From NCBI GenBank assembly GCA_028456385.1, contig JALNQF010000014.1:310001-374000 (forward strand): a stretch of DNA of 64,000 nucleotides, read 5' to 3'. Every line of letters begins with the position of its first letter. Positions within the stretch are counted from its first letter, which is position 1. The translations under genes and the position numbers were made by a program. This stretch comes from Ophiosphaerella korrae (taxonomy: Eukaryota; Ascomycota; Dothideomycetes; Pleosporales; Phaeosphaeriaceae). Under the pieces are notes generated by a model. It made no database searches, had not been told where the DNA came from, and saw only the letters and a list, made by a program, of their open reading frames with translations. Shown here piece after piece: positions 34,499 through 44,520 of the stretch.

Positions 34499-35558
34499 AT
34501 GCTTGACATAGAAGATTTCGATGCCGTGTTTCCTCGCGGAGTGACATACACAGATGGCATCGTCCAACAAATACAGGAGTACCAACAAGCGCTTGGCGGG
34601 AGAACATTCTTTGAGCGATTATTAGACCTTCTCAAGATTCAAGGTGGGCTAATCGAGGACTGCCAGTAACCAAAGCTGACGATTGGGTATAGGGAAGAAA
34701 ATGTACCCACCAAGAAACACACAACAGCTTCACGATCTGCACAAGCGCATCATATCCTCCACAACCTCCCTCCACAACAAACACTGTCTGATCTTCTACA
34801 TCCTCAAAGACCTGTCGCCACAACACCACGATGTCACCGAGCTTGCCGCTGCATTCGCAAGCGACGTCCACCTCGAGAAGCGATTTTGGACCTTCATCGA
34901 AGGTCTCTGGGCCCTAGACCACCTCGAATTCCACATCGCAGTTGAAAACCTCACACATCCTAGCATCATCCCGACCTTTCCCGACGAAATTATGCTCACC
35001 CTTCTAAAAGGGCGCGACAGGCTCGGCAGCGCAGGCATCGACAAGGACCCCAAAGACGACATCCTGCCACTGGCATACTACAACTGCGTCAAGCCGCCGC
35101 TCACCGAGGCAAAAGTGCGCAACGAGTTCGCTAAGTACTTCTCCGCACGCAACGTCACAGAAACATACTACTGGATCCACACGCGGCCGGACCACGAGCA
35201 GAAGCCACTGTTGGAGATTCTCATGGAGGAAACGCTGGATCGGAGCGCATGGGCAGGTGGGTCTGAGGAAGACAATTACCCACGCGAGGATAAGGCGGTG
35301 GAGTTTGTTAGCTTACCGTTTAATGAGGAAGAGGGTGCGTTTGTTGAGACGTTTTTGACTGAGGGAAAAGGGCGGTCGTATCCTGGTGCTCAGGATACGG
35401 TATTGATGCGGAGAATTGCTACGGGGAGGTTGGGGGAGGTTGCAGGTGAGAGTGGGGCACGGGGGAGGAGGCATGATGGCGTGACGTGGGAGTTGTTGAA
35501 AGATGGGGTAAAAAGGGGGCTTGGCCCGAGGAAGGATGAAGAGCGGTTTGCTGTTTGA
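34499..35558 (+). CDS. ELYS-like nuclear pore assembly protein
   Basis: Two exons (34499-34643, 34693-35558; 49-nt intron) give 336 residues. The alpha-helical body (LFYILKDLSPQHHDVTELAA, RFWTFIEGLWALDHLEFHIA) matches the ELYS/Mel-28 helical domain, which in fungi occurs as a short stand-alone protein attached to the Nup107/Nup84 scaffold of the nuclear pore. The C-terminal third is charged and probably disordered (GRSYPGAQDTVLMRRI, GARGRRHDGVTWELL). The family call rests on recalled pattern and length, without alignment. Confidence 0.75.
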
Positions 35559-35952
35559 GGGTGTGTTTGTGGGATGGGAGTTTGCATAGCGGATGGTGTT
35601 GCCTCATTACTACAGCCGATTCTGGCTGAAGCTTGGTGAGTTGGAAGTGCTCTCATTTGCTTCCACTAGGGCTAGTTATCCCAGGCTCTTTCACTTATCT
35701 GAGCGGAGTAGGTAATTCTAAGCTCAGGTTCTCTCACTTTGCTGAACAAAGGTCAGTTGCCCTAAGCGCACTCACTCGATTCCGATTATATATTCCAAGC
35801 ATCTCAGCTACCACAAATCACCAACACCTCCATCCTTGCGAAGATACAACTTACTACATCTGCTACTAGCCGCCCAAAATCATTTCATCTTCTTCTTCTA
35901 CCTGGTCTTCAATCAAAAAGTTCTATCAGACCCACCTCTTTACCAGTAAACT
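35559..35952. other. intergenic spacer
   Basis: A 394-bp spacer with a C/T-rich stretch ending just before the next ATG. Presumably 3' UTR plus promoter. No other structure seen. Confidence 0.4.
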
Positions 35953-36807
35953 ATGACTATCCCTGCCAAACCTCAAGCCAAATCACAGCCCGCGAGTGTC
36001 CCATACTCATGGCCCGATGTCTATAAACATCTACGACTAGAAAACGAGGAGGGCTTATTCAAATTTATCATTAAAGACTCGTTCCTCCAACCATGGACAG
36101 AATTTCGTGATGGCCTGCCCATTCAGCCAAACAAACCTACTGTCTTTGACGCGATAAAGGCTAAGGCTGACATTGCCAATTTCGTTGACACGATATACAA
36201 TGCGATGGATGAAATGTACACATCAAAGTACGACCGACCCACTGACTCTGATCGCAGGTTCTGGGAGGTGTCAGATTTTATATCATGCCTAGTATACCAG
36301 TGCGTACGCAACCTTGCGCGCCCAGGCCATGCCTTTGCCACATTCTTCGACCGCAAAGCGCTCCGCATAGACAATGGAGTGAACAAGCTAAAGCGGCAAG
36401 CAACAGCCCGCAAAGAGGCATCGGGCTGCATACTCGGGGTCACCATGCTAGCGTTCAATCTCGTCATTAGCTACACATCGCTACCGCTCAGCGAGACAGT
36501 CAAACGCATCGAGGAGGCTCGCCCGGCACGAAACCCAGAATTCAGTCCCATCCCAGTGGTGCGTGTGAAAGCGCGACTCACGAAGCTAGGGGTCGATGAG
36601 TTGAAGAAGTTGGTATTGGGAGGCGAAAGGAAAGGGATGGAAGAAAAGGAATGGCTTGTCAGCGTTCTCATGAAAAACGAGACCGGGCTGGAGGAGAAGG
36701 CGCTGGGTGCTGGGGCCGCTAGCGGAATCAAGAGGCCGATCGTGGTAGAAGGCAATGTATCAAACAAGAAAGTCAAGGCAGCACCCGCGGGAAAATCAAC
36801 CAAGTAG
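35953..36807 (+). CDS. hypothetical protein, intronless
   Basis: A single-exon frame of 284 residues with an ATG in good context (AAACTATGAC). I do not recognise it. The N-terminal half is folded-looking (SWPDVYKHLRLENEEGLFKF, FWEVSDFISCLVYQCVRNLA). A short hydrophobic stretch (CILGVTMLAFNLVISYTSLP) is followed by a charged helical part (LTKLGVDELKKLVLGGERKG) and a Lys-rich tail. No signal peptide or catalytic motif. It does not resemble either neighbour. Confidence 0.7.
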   Translation: MTIPAKPQAKSQPASVPYSWPDVYKHLRLENEEGLFKFIIKDSFLQPWTEFRDGLPIQPNKPTVFDAIKAKADIANFVDTIYNAMDEMYTSKYDRPTDSDRRFWEVSDFISCLVYQCVRNLARPGHAFATFFDRKALRIDNGVNKLKRQATARKEASGCILGVTMLAFNLVISYTSLPLSETVKRIEEARPARNPEFSPIPVVRVKARLTKLGVDELKKLVLGGERKGMEEKEWLVSVLMKNETGLEEKALGAGAASGIKRPIVVEGNVSNKKVKAAPAGKSTK

Positions 36808-37030
36808 GCGGTGGCTACAAGGCCAGAACATGTCTTGTGTTCGGGGTTTGGCTGGGAAAATCTTTGATAGTGAAGTCTTGTTCATGCACTGGAGTTCAGG
36901 AATTGAACCTTTCGAGCGGACGGAAAATATGCAGGACACTTCTGTCTTGACATCAAGGCAGGCCCACATTATGAATATTATATTAGCTTATTATACCCCT
37001 CCCAACACTACGCTTTAATTTTCATTATCA

Positions 37031-38497
37031 TCACGCAGCCACAGCCGCCAAAGCCGGCTTCTCCACCCTCGTAACATGCTCCATCATCTTCGCCTTGCCT
37101 TCCTTCTCCATCCCCCACTGCTGTTTCCAAACCTCGACTTCCTGTCCGCCCCTCAGCACGCCCACACGCGTTGTTGACAGCAAATTATGCGCCGCGTTAC
37201 TATGCTCATACACACCGCCATTAAACATTGCCGTCGCATCCTTGCCCACCGCACTCGCAATCAACGCCTTCCCGCCAGGATGCTCGGTGATAAATGCAGA
37301 TACGTCGTGGATCACGCCGGCGACCGCAACGAGCGCCTTGCCCTCGTCTTTGCAGCGCGCTTGGAAATCGTCCCAGTCGAGGACGGGCAGTTGGGACAAG
37401 GGGACGCCCCAGTCGAGAGCTGAGCGTTTGCGGTCGAGCGCTTTTTGCTCTTGTTGGAGGCGGCCTTTTTCGATTTCGTTGGAGCGGAAGGTTTTGAGCG
37501 AGAAGGTTTGGAAGAAGGGGGGAAGGGAGAGGAGGAAGATGAGCCATTTTGTGGGGTCGTACTGGTACCAGATGATAGCGTTTCCTGGGGCGTGTGTTAG
37601 TGGTGCGGAATTCCGGTGAGGGGGTTGCAAGACGTACGGTAGTCGCTGGGGAATTCGTGGTGGAAGTTGTGATATCTAGGCAACGTTGTTAGTAGAACTA
37701 AATGGTTGGGGTCGGATGAATCTAACGTACCCTTCTCCCATTGTCACGAGTGCGGTGAGGACGTGATCTCTTGGGCTCCGTCGATCATCGAATGGTTGCT
37801 CGCCAATCCAGTGCGCAAGACTGTTTACGCAGAATGTAGCTTGTTGGACGAAGCATGCTCGTATGATTCCTGCGTAGACTAATCCGCCCCACCAATCGCC
37901 CCAGCCCAGTCCAGCTATAAGCATTGGGAACACCCACGCCGCAAATAACAGGCACTTTCCGTAGTGCTTGTGCTGCCATACCACGACGGGGTCGCTATCA
38001 AGATCAGACACGTCGGTTCGCCCTTTAACTTTGGGATCATTGTTAAGTACCATCCATCCAATGTGCGAGAATAAGAGGCCGCGCATTACACTGTATGGAT
38101 CTTTCATGGTGTCGGTCCAGCGGTGGTGCGCACGGTGATTTGCGCTCCACCATCTTATGCTACCTTGAATTGCTCCTGCGCCGGTAAAAGCAAGAAACAA
38201 ACGCAAAGGCAGGCGGGATGAGTAGCATCTGTGACTCCATAATCGATGATAGCCACCGGTGATTCCGAATGCGGTGCAGAAGTAGTAGAGCACAGACCAG
38301 ACTAGTGTCGGCCGCGTCAGAGGCGTGCTGAGCGTCAAATAGAGACCGTATGTGGGGATAATGACAACAAGAGTTGTATTGAGCCAATTGATCTTCTGAT
38401 ACCAGTTGCGTAGGGTGGTAGGTTGGTGTGCGACGTGTTGTAGATTCGACGAAGTGACCGAAGTCTTGTCTTCTGGAATAGAAGATAGGGTTGCCAT
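37031..38497 (-). CDS. OLE1: acyl-CoA delta-9 desaturase with cytochrome b5 domain (OLE1-like)
   Basis: ER membrane enzyme that makes oleate/palmitoleate from saturated acyl-CoA. Three exons (38497-37731, 37675-37638, 37584-37031) give 452 residues. The middle exon is only 38 nt and encodes the third histidine box. The di-iron boxes are HRLWSH (H84, H89), HRAHH (H121-H125) and HNFHH (H258-H262). Four membrane segments flank them. A C-terminal cytochrome b5 domain carries [20 protein letters not shown] with the haem-binding His, so the electron donor is fused, as in yeast Ole1. The signature [17 protein letters not shown] spans exons 2-3. A homopolymer tract lies in the leader. Confidence 0.95.
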
Positions 38498-39263
38498 CTT
38501 GAGCGCTGAGACTCAAGTCTTCAAGAAAAAAAAAAAAAAAAAAAAAAGGAGGGAGCGCGGAAAGAGACAATATTGTAGATTGCGGAACATGGTTGTGTTA
38601 TATACTATGTAGATGTCGCAACCCGTCTCAAACGATCGGGCCCATTACATCGTAAGTCGTGCAACGCGTTGCGGAATCGCGGGGGCCTGGATGGCCGCGT
38701 ACTTTGTTGAGCTCTGAGTGGCGCGAGGCTCACGCAAAAAAGGCGGCAACGTGTCCCATTTGTGTTTTCTAGTCGTTCTTATCTCGGCCCAACTCATAAA
38801 ATGGAGCGGTGGAGTGATATCGTTGACTTGTATATTGTCAAAATAAGGAAAAGGCTAGGCTTAGACAAGATTAGTGGGATGCTGTCATGCTGCTAGGTTA
38901 TATGGAGTTCAGCTCGCGAAAACATCCAGTCTGCGATGTCTGGTTAATTACTGAAATATCGTTCATCGGGTGTGCCTGTTTAGAGCGTTCTTGCGAGAGT
39001 CAAAAAAAGTTCAGCCTGAATTTTTTTACTAGGTTGGTACAAGCCAGCACATGCGGAAAGCTACAACAATACATGAGTCCTCAATTTTACTTTAAGGACA
39101 ATGGTAAATAGACATACTTTGACAAAATAATCAATTGAACTACTCTATCGCAAGTTTTGGCGGTATAGCAGTTTCGATCGAGAGATATAGTTTGTTTTTA
39201 TGCTTGGCAAGCCGATATGTTGTTTGTCAGATAGTCAATACAGAGGCATGATACACACTCCTG
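38498..39263. other. intergenic, with A22 tract
   Basis: A 766-bp spacer holding the desaturase promoter and the 3' side of the first BTB-RING gene. Plus-strand 38526-38547 is a run of 22 A, that is, T22 in the desaturase leader 29 bp before its ATG. Poly(dA:dT) tracts often exclude nucleosomes; homopolymer length is also prone to assembly error. The frame at 38887-39111 is not convincing. Confidence 0.5.
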
Positions 39264-40289
39264 TTACAAAAATGGTCGGAGTCGCCGGAGTGCCTTCTCC
39301 CAGTTAGAAATATTATCAAAGTATTGCCGGAATTCAGGCACCAACTCTTCACCTTCATAATCTTCGTCCACAAAACGATATTTCTCCTCTAAGGCCTTCA
39401 ATGCCTCGTTTATATCAGTATCAGCCTTTTTCGGTGCAGCTTCCGAGGATCTCATGACTTCTTTGAATACGTTTACTGCCTCTGTGCCCAATGCTTGAAG
39501 CAATTCTTGCTTGAATGCCATCGGATAAGTTTGCGGACCTTCGACGTAACGAAATTGGTAGACAACATCTTGTGCATGTTTAGCAACAAAAAGATCAACC
39601 ATGAATTCTCGAACACGGGATCCCTTCTTTGTCATCTTGTATAATACTCGAATCAGTTCGCAGTGATATGTAGTATAATGCTGACTTTCTCGATTCACCT
39701 GAAGAATAGCCATCAAAACAGCGTTTTGGAAACCCAAGGATCCAAGCATTGCGCCAGTAATATATGCTATTACTAGAAGGAAGCTAGCCTCATCATAACA
39801 GTCGTATCGTAGGCCGGTCCGTTCGGGTGGCAGTGTCATGAATCCATAATATAGCCATTCATTAAAGAGTCGAAAACCATGAACAATAGGAATGTCAAAA
39901 TGGAGGCTATGATCAACATCTTCAGGCTCCACTGTTGGCCAGTATTGACGGCAATGTGGGCAAGTGATGACGCCTGTGCATTCATTCCTCCACCGATTCA
40001 TGCAACCTGCATGAAAGCCGACACCACATCCGCCAGTACAGCTTGTGATATTTTCCTTTCTAGTATCTATTGCCTCTAGGCATATCGCGCATTTAGCACC
40101 ATCCTCTAGGTGGGGATCTGGCCACAAAATGCTTCGAGCCCAATTCGAGTTCATACAGAAGAGATTCGTGTGAATGCTGTACTTTTCTTTGTTGGGGCCA
40201 ACGGTAAGCCGAACAATGCTGGCACCGTTGTCAGCTGGTTGGTCACTTCGGATCAGAATCGGACCATTTGGATTGTGCGCTGAAGTCAT
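39264..40289 (-). CDS. BTB-domain protein with internal RING finger, copy A
   Basis: Intronless frame of 341 residues from the ATG at 40289; an in-frame ATG at 40460 would add 57 residues of poor composition. Residues about 25-55 look like the start of a BTB/POZ domain (IVRLTVGPNKEKYSIHTNLF). At 67-113 a C3HC4-type zinc finger follows (CAIC, SCTGGC, FHAGC, CPHC). The BTB-like pattern then resumes at about 130-150 (FDIPIVHGFRLFNEWLYYGF) and leads into a helical BACK-like part. The same order occurs in two other genes at 45.9-48.6 kb. A ubiquitin-ligase role is plausible, since BTB binds Cul3 and RING binds E2, but is untested. Confidence 0.75.
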   Translation of the reverse strand: MTSAHNPNGPILIRSDQPADNGASIVRLTVGPNKEKYSIHTNLFCMNSNWARSILWPDPHLEDGAKCAICLEAIDTRKENITSCTGGCGVGFHAGCMNRWRNECTGVITCPHCRQYWPTVEPEDVDHSLHFDIPIVHGFRLFNEWLYYGFMTLPPERTGLRYDCYDEASFLLVIAYITGAMLGSLGFQNAVLMAILQVNRESQHYTTYHCELIRVLYKMTKKGSRVREFMVDLFVAKHAQDVVYQFRYVEGPQTYPMAFKQELLQALGTEAVNVFKEVMRSSEAAPKKADTDINEALKALEEKYRFVDEDYEGEELVPEFRQYFDNISNWEKALRRLRPFL

Positions 40290-40990
40290 CGCTGCGTGAC
40301 AAGCCAGTGACCCGGATTGCCAGAAAGTGGCGCAGAAGCTGTAAGAGCTTGTTGAAGATATTTCAGGTGCAAAGTTGAAGAGTTTAAATATTGGCAGGAA
40401 TTGAGGCTGCCTAACACTACCTGCAGAGACAGTGTACATGGACGGTGCACAATGTATCACGAGTTTTCAGACTGCGCAATTCATCAATAGATAAGGTCAG
40501 CCACCGTACTAAACGACGGCATCGCGCATCTGTCAATGGCTCAGATAGCTACAGAGGAAGTCAAGGTACTAGAAATTGTAAGACAAGACTTAACAGGTCG
40601 ATTTAAGCTAAGGATATGCATTCTGGGAGTTTTGCTGGTGACAGAAATATCCAAGGTCACGTGCCTTGTCCCGTTGCCCTGTAGTTGCCCTAGGCGACCT
40701 TTTCGTCACTCAGATTGTCACCTAGGAGCTTGTGACCCTGTGGAACATACGCTGTAGTGGTAGCTAATTGTAGTTGTGGCTTACAGAGCACACGTGTTTA
40801 GCCACGTGATGTTAGCTTATTGAGGTTCAGCCACCTCGCACAGCCCGCCGTCCTCGGTTCATCTGCCTAGGTTGTGTTCTATCATCTGTAACCACCACTG
40901 ATACGGCTTATCAGCTACTTGATCCATACATGTCTCCGTGCTTCCACTACTCTTCTCGCCGTCGGAGAGCTACCTAGCCATTTAATAGCA
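40290..40990. promoter_or_regulatory. divergent promoter region, BTB-RING A and HET-NACHT-ankyrin gene
   Basis: A 701-bp region between divergent starts of the BTB-RING copy and the receptor. It includes the spurious 5' extensions of both frames (to 40460 and from 40919). No separate gene is supported. CACGTG-like cores occur at 40658-40661 and 40791-40809 (CACACGTGTTTAGCCACGTG). Confidence 0.4.
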
Positions 40991-43900
40991 ATGCATCTTT
41001 TGCAAAGCCACGACGATACCTTCAGCCTTGTCGATTTTTTGGATAGTCAAATTCCACCTTATGCCATTCTCTCGCATACCTGGGGACAAGACAATGAGGA
41101 AGTCACTTTTCAAGATATCGCGAATAACACAGGCCGAGGTAAAGCGGGCTACCAAAAAATTATATTCTGCGGACAGCAAGCAAAGCGGGACGGTATACAG
41201 TATTTTTGGATTGACACTTGTTGTATCGACAAGTCCAGCAGTCAAGAGCTTCAAGAAGCAATAAACTCTATGTTTCGCTGGTACAAGAATGCAGAGAGAT
41301 GCTACGTATATCTATCGGATGTCTCATATGCCTCTTCTGGTAGGAATGGTGAGTGCGTCTCAAGGTGGAAGCCAGCTTTTAGGAAAAGTAGATGGTTCAC
41401 TCGTGGTTGGACGTTGCAGGAGCTTATCGCTCCCGCGTCAGTTGAGTTCTTTTCTAGGGAGGAAACATACCTTGGCAACAAACAGTCACTGGAGCAGACT
41501 GTTCACGAGATTACTGGAGTCGCAGTCGCAGCCCTTCGTGGTAGCCCCCTTACCCAGTTTAGTGAAGAGGAGCGGTTTCTGTGGTCATCAAAGCGTACAA
41601 CGAAACGTGAAGAAGATGCTATATATTGCTTACTGGGTATCTTCAATGTCTTTATGCCGCTTCTGTATGGCGAAGGGGAAAGGAATGCATTGAACCGACT
41701 TAAAGAGCACATTAGAAAGCTCTCGAAAGATGAACTTCGAGCTCTAAAAGAAGACTATAAACAAATGCTGCTCTCGCTGCGGTTCGACCAAATCGATGCG
41801 CGCCAAATAACGATCAGGAACGCCCACGCCAAGACATGCAAATGGCTGCTGAAGAATGCCCAATACCGGAAGTGGCTTACAGACCAGCTGAGCGAACACC
41901 ACGGCCTTTTATGGATCAAGGGCAAGCCTGGGACTGGAAAGTCAACGCTGATGAAGTTTGCTTTGCTCAATGCCCGCAAGACAATGAAGGATAGCGCTAT
42001 ACTCTCCTTTTTCTTCAACGCACGCGGTGAGGATATAGAGAAGTCTACGATCGGGATGTACCGGTCACTACTGCTGCAGCTTCTCGAGCGGCTACCAGCG
42101 CTTCAAAGCGTCTTGAGCTCACTGGGCCAATCAATGTCGAGCGCTGGCATAGGCTACCAGTGGAACATTGAATTGCTGAAGACGCTCTTAGAGCAAGCAA
42201 TACGCGCACTTGGTGAGTCGTCTGTAGTGTGCTTCATCGACGCGCTAGATGAGTGCGAAGAAGAGCAGATTCGAGACATGGTACAGTTCTTCGAGCAAGT
42301 CGGCAAGCTGGCTGTATTGAATAGAATCCGTTTCCGAGTGTGCTTTTCGAGTAGACACTACCCGCATATCTCGATCCAGAAAGGGCTGGGTATAATACTA
42401 GAAAAGCAAGAGGGACACACCCAAGATATTGCAAATTATCTTAAGACCGAACTGAAAATTGGGAAAAGTAAAGGGGCCCAGCAGATCCGAGCCGAGGTTC
42501 AAGAAAAGGCTTCAGGCATCTTTATGTGGGTTGTCCTAGTTGTAGGCATCTTAAACAAGGAGTATGACCATGGCCAAGTCCATGCGCTCCAGCGGAGGCT
42601 GCGAGAGATACCTAACGACCTGCACGAGCTATTCCGCAACATCTTGACGCGCGACATGCACAACAAAAACCAGCTAGTACTTTGTATCCAGTGGGTACTC
42701 TTCGCGAAGCAACCATTGAGCCCAGAGCAGCTCTACTTCGCCATTCTCTCAGGCACCGAGCCAGAGGCGGTTTCGGAATGGGATCGTCACGAGATTACTC
42801 AGAACGTGATCGCGCGATTCATACTTAACTCCTCCAAAGGTCTTGTAGAGGCTACAGTATCCAAAGCGCAGAAGATGCAGTTTATACACGAGTCGGTGAG
42901 AGACTTTCTACTAAAAGAGAGTAGTCTCAGTCATATCTGGCCTGAACTCGGAAGCAATATCCACGGACGAGGTCATGCACGGCTGACACAGTGTTGCCTC
43001 TCTTACATAAACATTGATGCTTTTAACGCCTTGAAGCTCCCCAAGAGCCTTCCGAAAGCTTCTTCGCTAGAGGCGGCAAGGCTGCGCAAGTCAGCGATAG
43101 ACACCTTCCCTTTTCTGGAGTATGCTACCCATAATGTGCTATATCATGCGGATGCGGCGGAAGGTGGTGGAATTACCCAAGTGCGCTTCCTTGACAGCTT
43201 CCCGCTTACTCGATGGGTTAAACTGGACAATCTGTTCAAGAAGCACGAAGTACGCAGGCACACAGAGAGTGTCAGTCTTCTATATATGTTAGCAGAGCTC
43301 AACATGGCAAATCTCATCCGAGCCCGACCGGCAGCTGGATTGTGTCTGAAAGAAGAAGAGAAAGAGCGTTACGGATGTGCGCTGTTCGCTGCTGCTGCTA
43401 CCGGGAGCATGGGAGCTATACAGGCGTGCATCGACGGTCTTGAAGAGAATGACTTAATGTGCAGTGATAGCAAAAGGCAACATGACCAGCTTCGCGGAGA
43501 AGTGGCAGCACTAAACAGTCTAGGGCGTGGTTTCAGCTACTCTCGGGAAAGAGGCGTTCTCTCATATGCAGCAGAGCTTGGTTATGCAACTGTAGTTGCT
43601 CATTTAATGAGGTTGGGGAACTTGGATGTTGATTCGAAGGACCCGGAGGGACATACTCCATTGTGGTGGGCTTGTGAGAACGGACATGAGTTGGTAGTGA
43701 AATTGCTACTTGATAAGAGCAGTGACGTCAACGCGCAGAGTGAACGCTACGGCAGCACACTCTATGCGGCTTCATCAAGAGGCTACGAGCGGATTGTAAA
43801 ACTTCTGCTCGACAAGGGCGCCGATATCAACGCGCAGGGTGGATTCCACAGCAACGCACTCCGGGCGGCTTCATCTGAAGGTCACAAGCAGGTTGTAAAG

Positions 43901-44431
43901 CTTCTACTCGATAAGGGCGCAGACATCAACGCGCAGGGTGGATTCTACAGCAACGCGCTCTATGAGGCTTCATCCGAAGGCCACGAGCAGATTGTAAAGC
44001 TTCTACTCAGTAAGGGTGCCGACATCAACGCGCAGGGTGGATTCTACGGCAACGCACTCCGGGCGGCTTCATTTGAAGGCCACGAGCGGGTTGTAAAGCT
44101 TCTACTCGACAAGGGCGCCGACATCAACGCGCAGGGTGGATCTTACGGTAGTGCACTCTATGCGGCTTCATCAGGAGGCCACAAGCAGATTGTGCAGCTT
44201 CTACTCGATAAGGGCGCCAATATTAATGCGCAGGGTGGATCCTATGGTAGCGCACTCTATGCGGCTTCATTAGGAGGCCACAAGCGGATTGTAAAGCTTC
44301 TACTCGACAAGGGTGCTGACATCAACGCGCAAGGTGGATCCTACGGCAACGCACTCAAGGCAGCGTCATTAGGAGGCCACGAGCAGATTGTAAAGCTTCT
44401 ACTCAATAAGGGTGCCGATATCAATGCGTAG
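40991..44431 (+). CDS. HET-NACHT-ankyrin NLR-like protein
   Basis: Fungal NOD-like receptor architecture, in a family tied to non-self recognition and programmed cell death. A single exon encodes 1146 residues. I start at 40991 (MHLLQSHDDTF) because HET proteins begin about this far before PPYAILSHTWG; an in-frame ATG at 40919 adds 24 residues. HET domain about 10-230 (FWIDTCCIDKSS, RGWTLQELIAP, AIYCLLGIF). NACHT from about 300, with P-loop GKPGTGKST (311-319) and Walker B VVCFIDALDECEE. A winged-helix-like region holds FIHESVRDFLL. Ankyrin repeats begin around residue 860 and become near-identical from residue about 913. The frame ends at a TAG inside a repeat (44429-44431), with repeat-like DNA continuing after it, so the C-terminus is probably truncated. 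Confidence 0.92.
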   Translation: MHLLQSHDDTFSLVDFLDSQIPPYAILSHTWGQDNEEVTFQDIANNTGRGKAGYQKIIFCGQQAKRDGIQYFWIDTCCIDKSSSQELQEAINSMFRWYKNAERCYVYLSDVSYASSGRNGECVSRWKPAFRKSRWFTRGWTLQELIAPASVEFFSREETYLGNKQSLEQTVHEITGVAVAALRGSPLTQFSEEERFLWSSKRTTKREEDAIYCLLGIFNVFMPLLYGEGERNALNRLKEHIRKLSKDELRALKEDYKQMLLSLRFDQIDARQITIRNAHAKTCKWLLKNAQYRKWLTDQLSEHHGLLWIKGKPGTGKSTLMKFALLNARKTMKDSAILSFFFNARGEDIEKSTIGMYRSLLLQLLERLPALQSVLSSLGQSMSSAGIGYQWNIELLKTLLEQAIRALGESSVVCFIDALDECEEEQIRDMVQFFEQVGKLAVLNRIRFRVCFSSRHYPHISIQKGLGIILEKQEGHTQDIANYLKTELKIGKSKGAQQIRAEVQEKASGIFMWVVLVVGILNKEYDHGQVHALQRRLREIPNDLHELFRNILTRDMHNKNQLVLCIQWVLFAKQPLSPEQLYFAILSGTEPEAVSEWDRHEITQNVIARFILNSSKGLVEATVSKAQKMQFIHESVRDFLLKESSLSHIWPELGSNIHGRGHARLTQCCLSYINIDAFNALKLPKSLPKASSLEAARLRKSAIDTFPFLEYATHNVLYHADAAEGGGITQVRFLDSFPLTRWVKLDNLFKKHEVRRHTESVSLLYMLAELNMANLIRARPAAGLCLKEEEKERYGCALFAAAATGSMGAIQACIDGLEENDLMCSDSKRQHDQLRGEVAALNSLGRGFSYSRERGVLSYAAELGYATVVAHLMRLGNLDVDSKDPEGHTPLWWACENGHELVVKLLLDKSSDVNAQSERYGSTLYAASSRGYERIVKLLLDKGADINAQGGFHSNALRAASSEGHKQVVKLLLDKGADINAQGGFYSNALYEASSEGHEQIVKLLLSKGADINAQGGFYGNALRAASFEGHERVVKLLLDKGADINAQGGSYGSALYAASSGGHKQIVQLLLDKGANINAQGGSYGSALYAASLGGHKRIVKLLLDKGADINAQGGSYGNALKAASLGGHEQIVKLLLNKGADINA
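43730..44430 (+). repeat. seven near-identical 99-bp ankyrin-coding repeats
   Basis: The motif AACGCGCAG (or AATGCGCAG) recurs at 43730, 43829, 43928, 44027, 44126, 44225 and 44324, exactly 99 bp apart, with an eighth copy at 44423 reading AATGCGTAG. Each unit encodes one 33-residue ankyrin repeat. Units differ mainly at a few codons around HSNALRAAS / YGSALYAAS and in the helix before IVKLLLDKGADIN. This uniformity fits recent unequal exchange or concerted evolution. Confidence 0.93.
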
Positions 44432-44520
44432 GGTGGATTCTATAGTAACGCACCCTAGGTAGCTTTATCAAGAGACCAAGAGTAGATCGTAAGGTTGCTT
44501 CATAAAGCAAGCGCTAACTA
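44432..44520 (+). pseudogene. degenerate continuation of the ankyrin array
   Basis: Immediately after the TAG the same frame reads GGFYSNAP, stop, VALSRDQE, stop, IVRLLHKASAN, stop. That is a decayed ankyrin unit matching the 99-bp consensus with several substitutions. Compared with intact units, CAG has become TAG and TCA has become TTA, both C-to-T changes. Confidence 0.75.
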
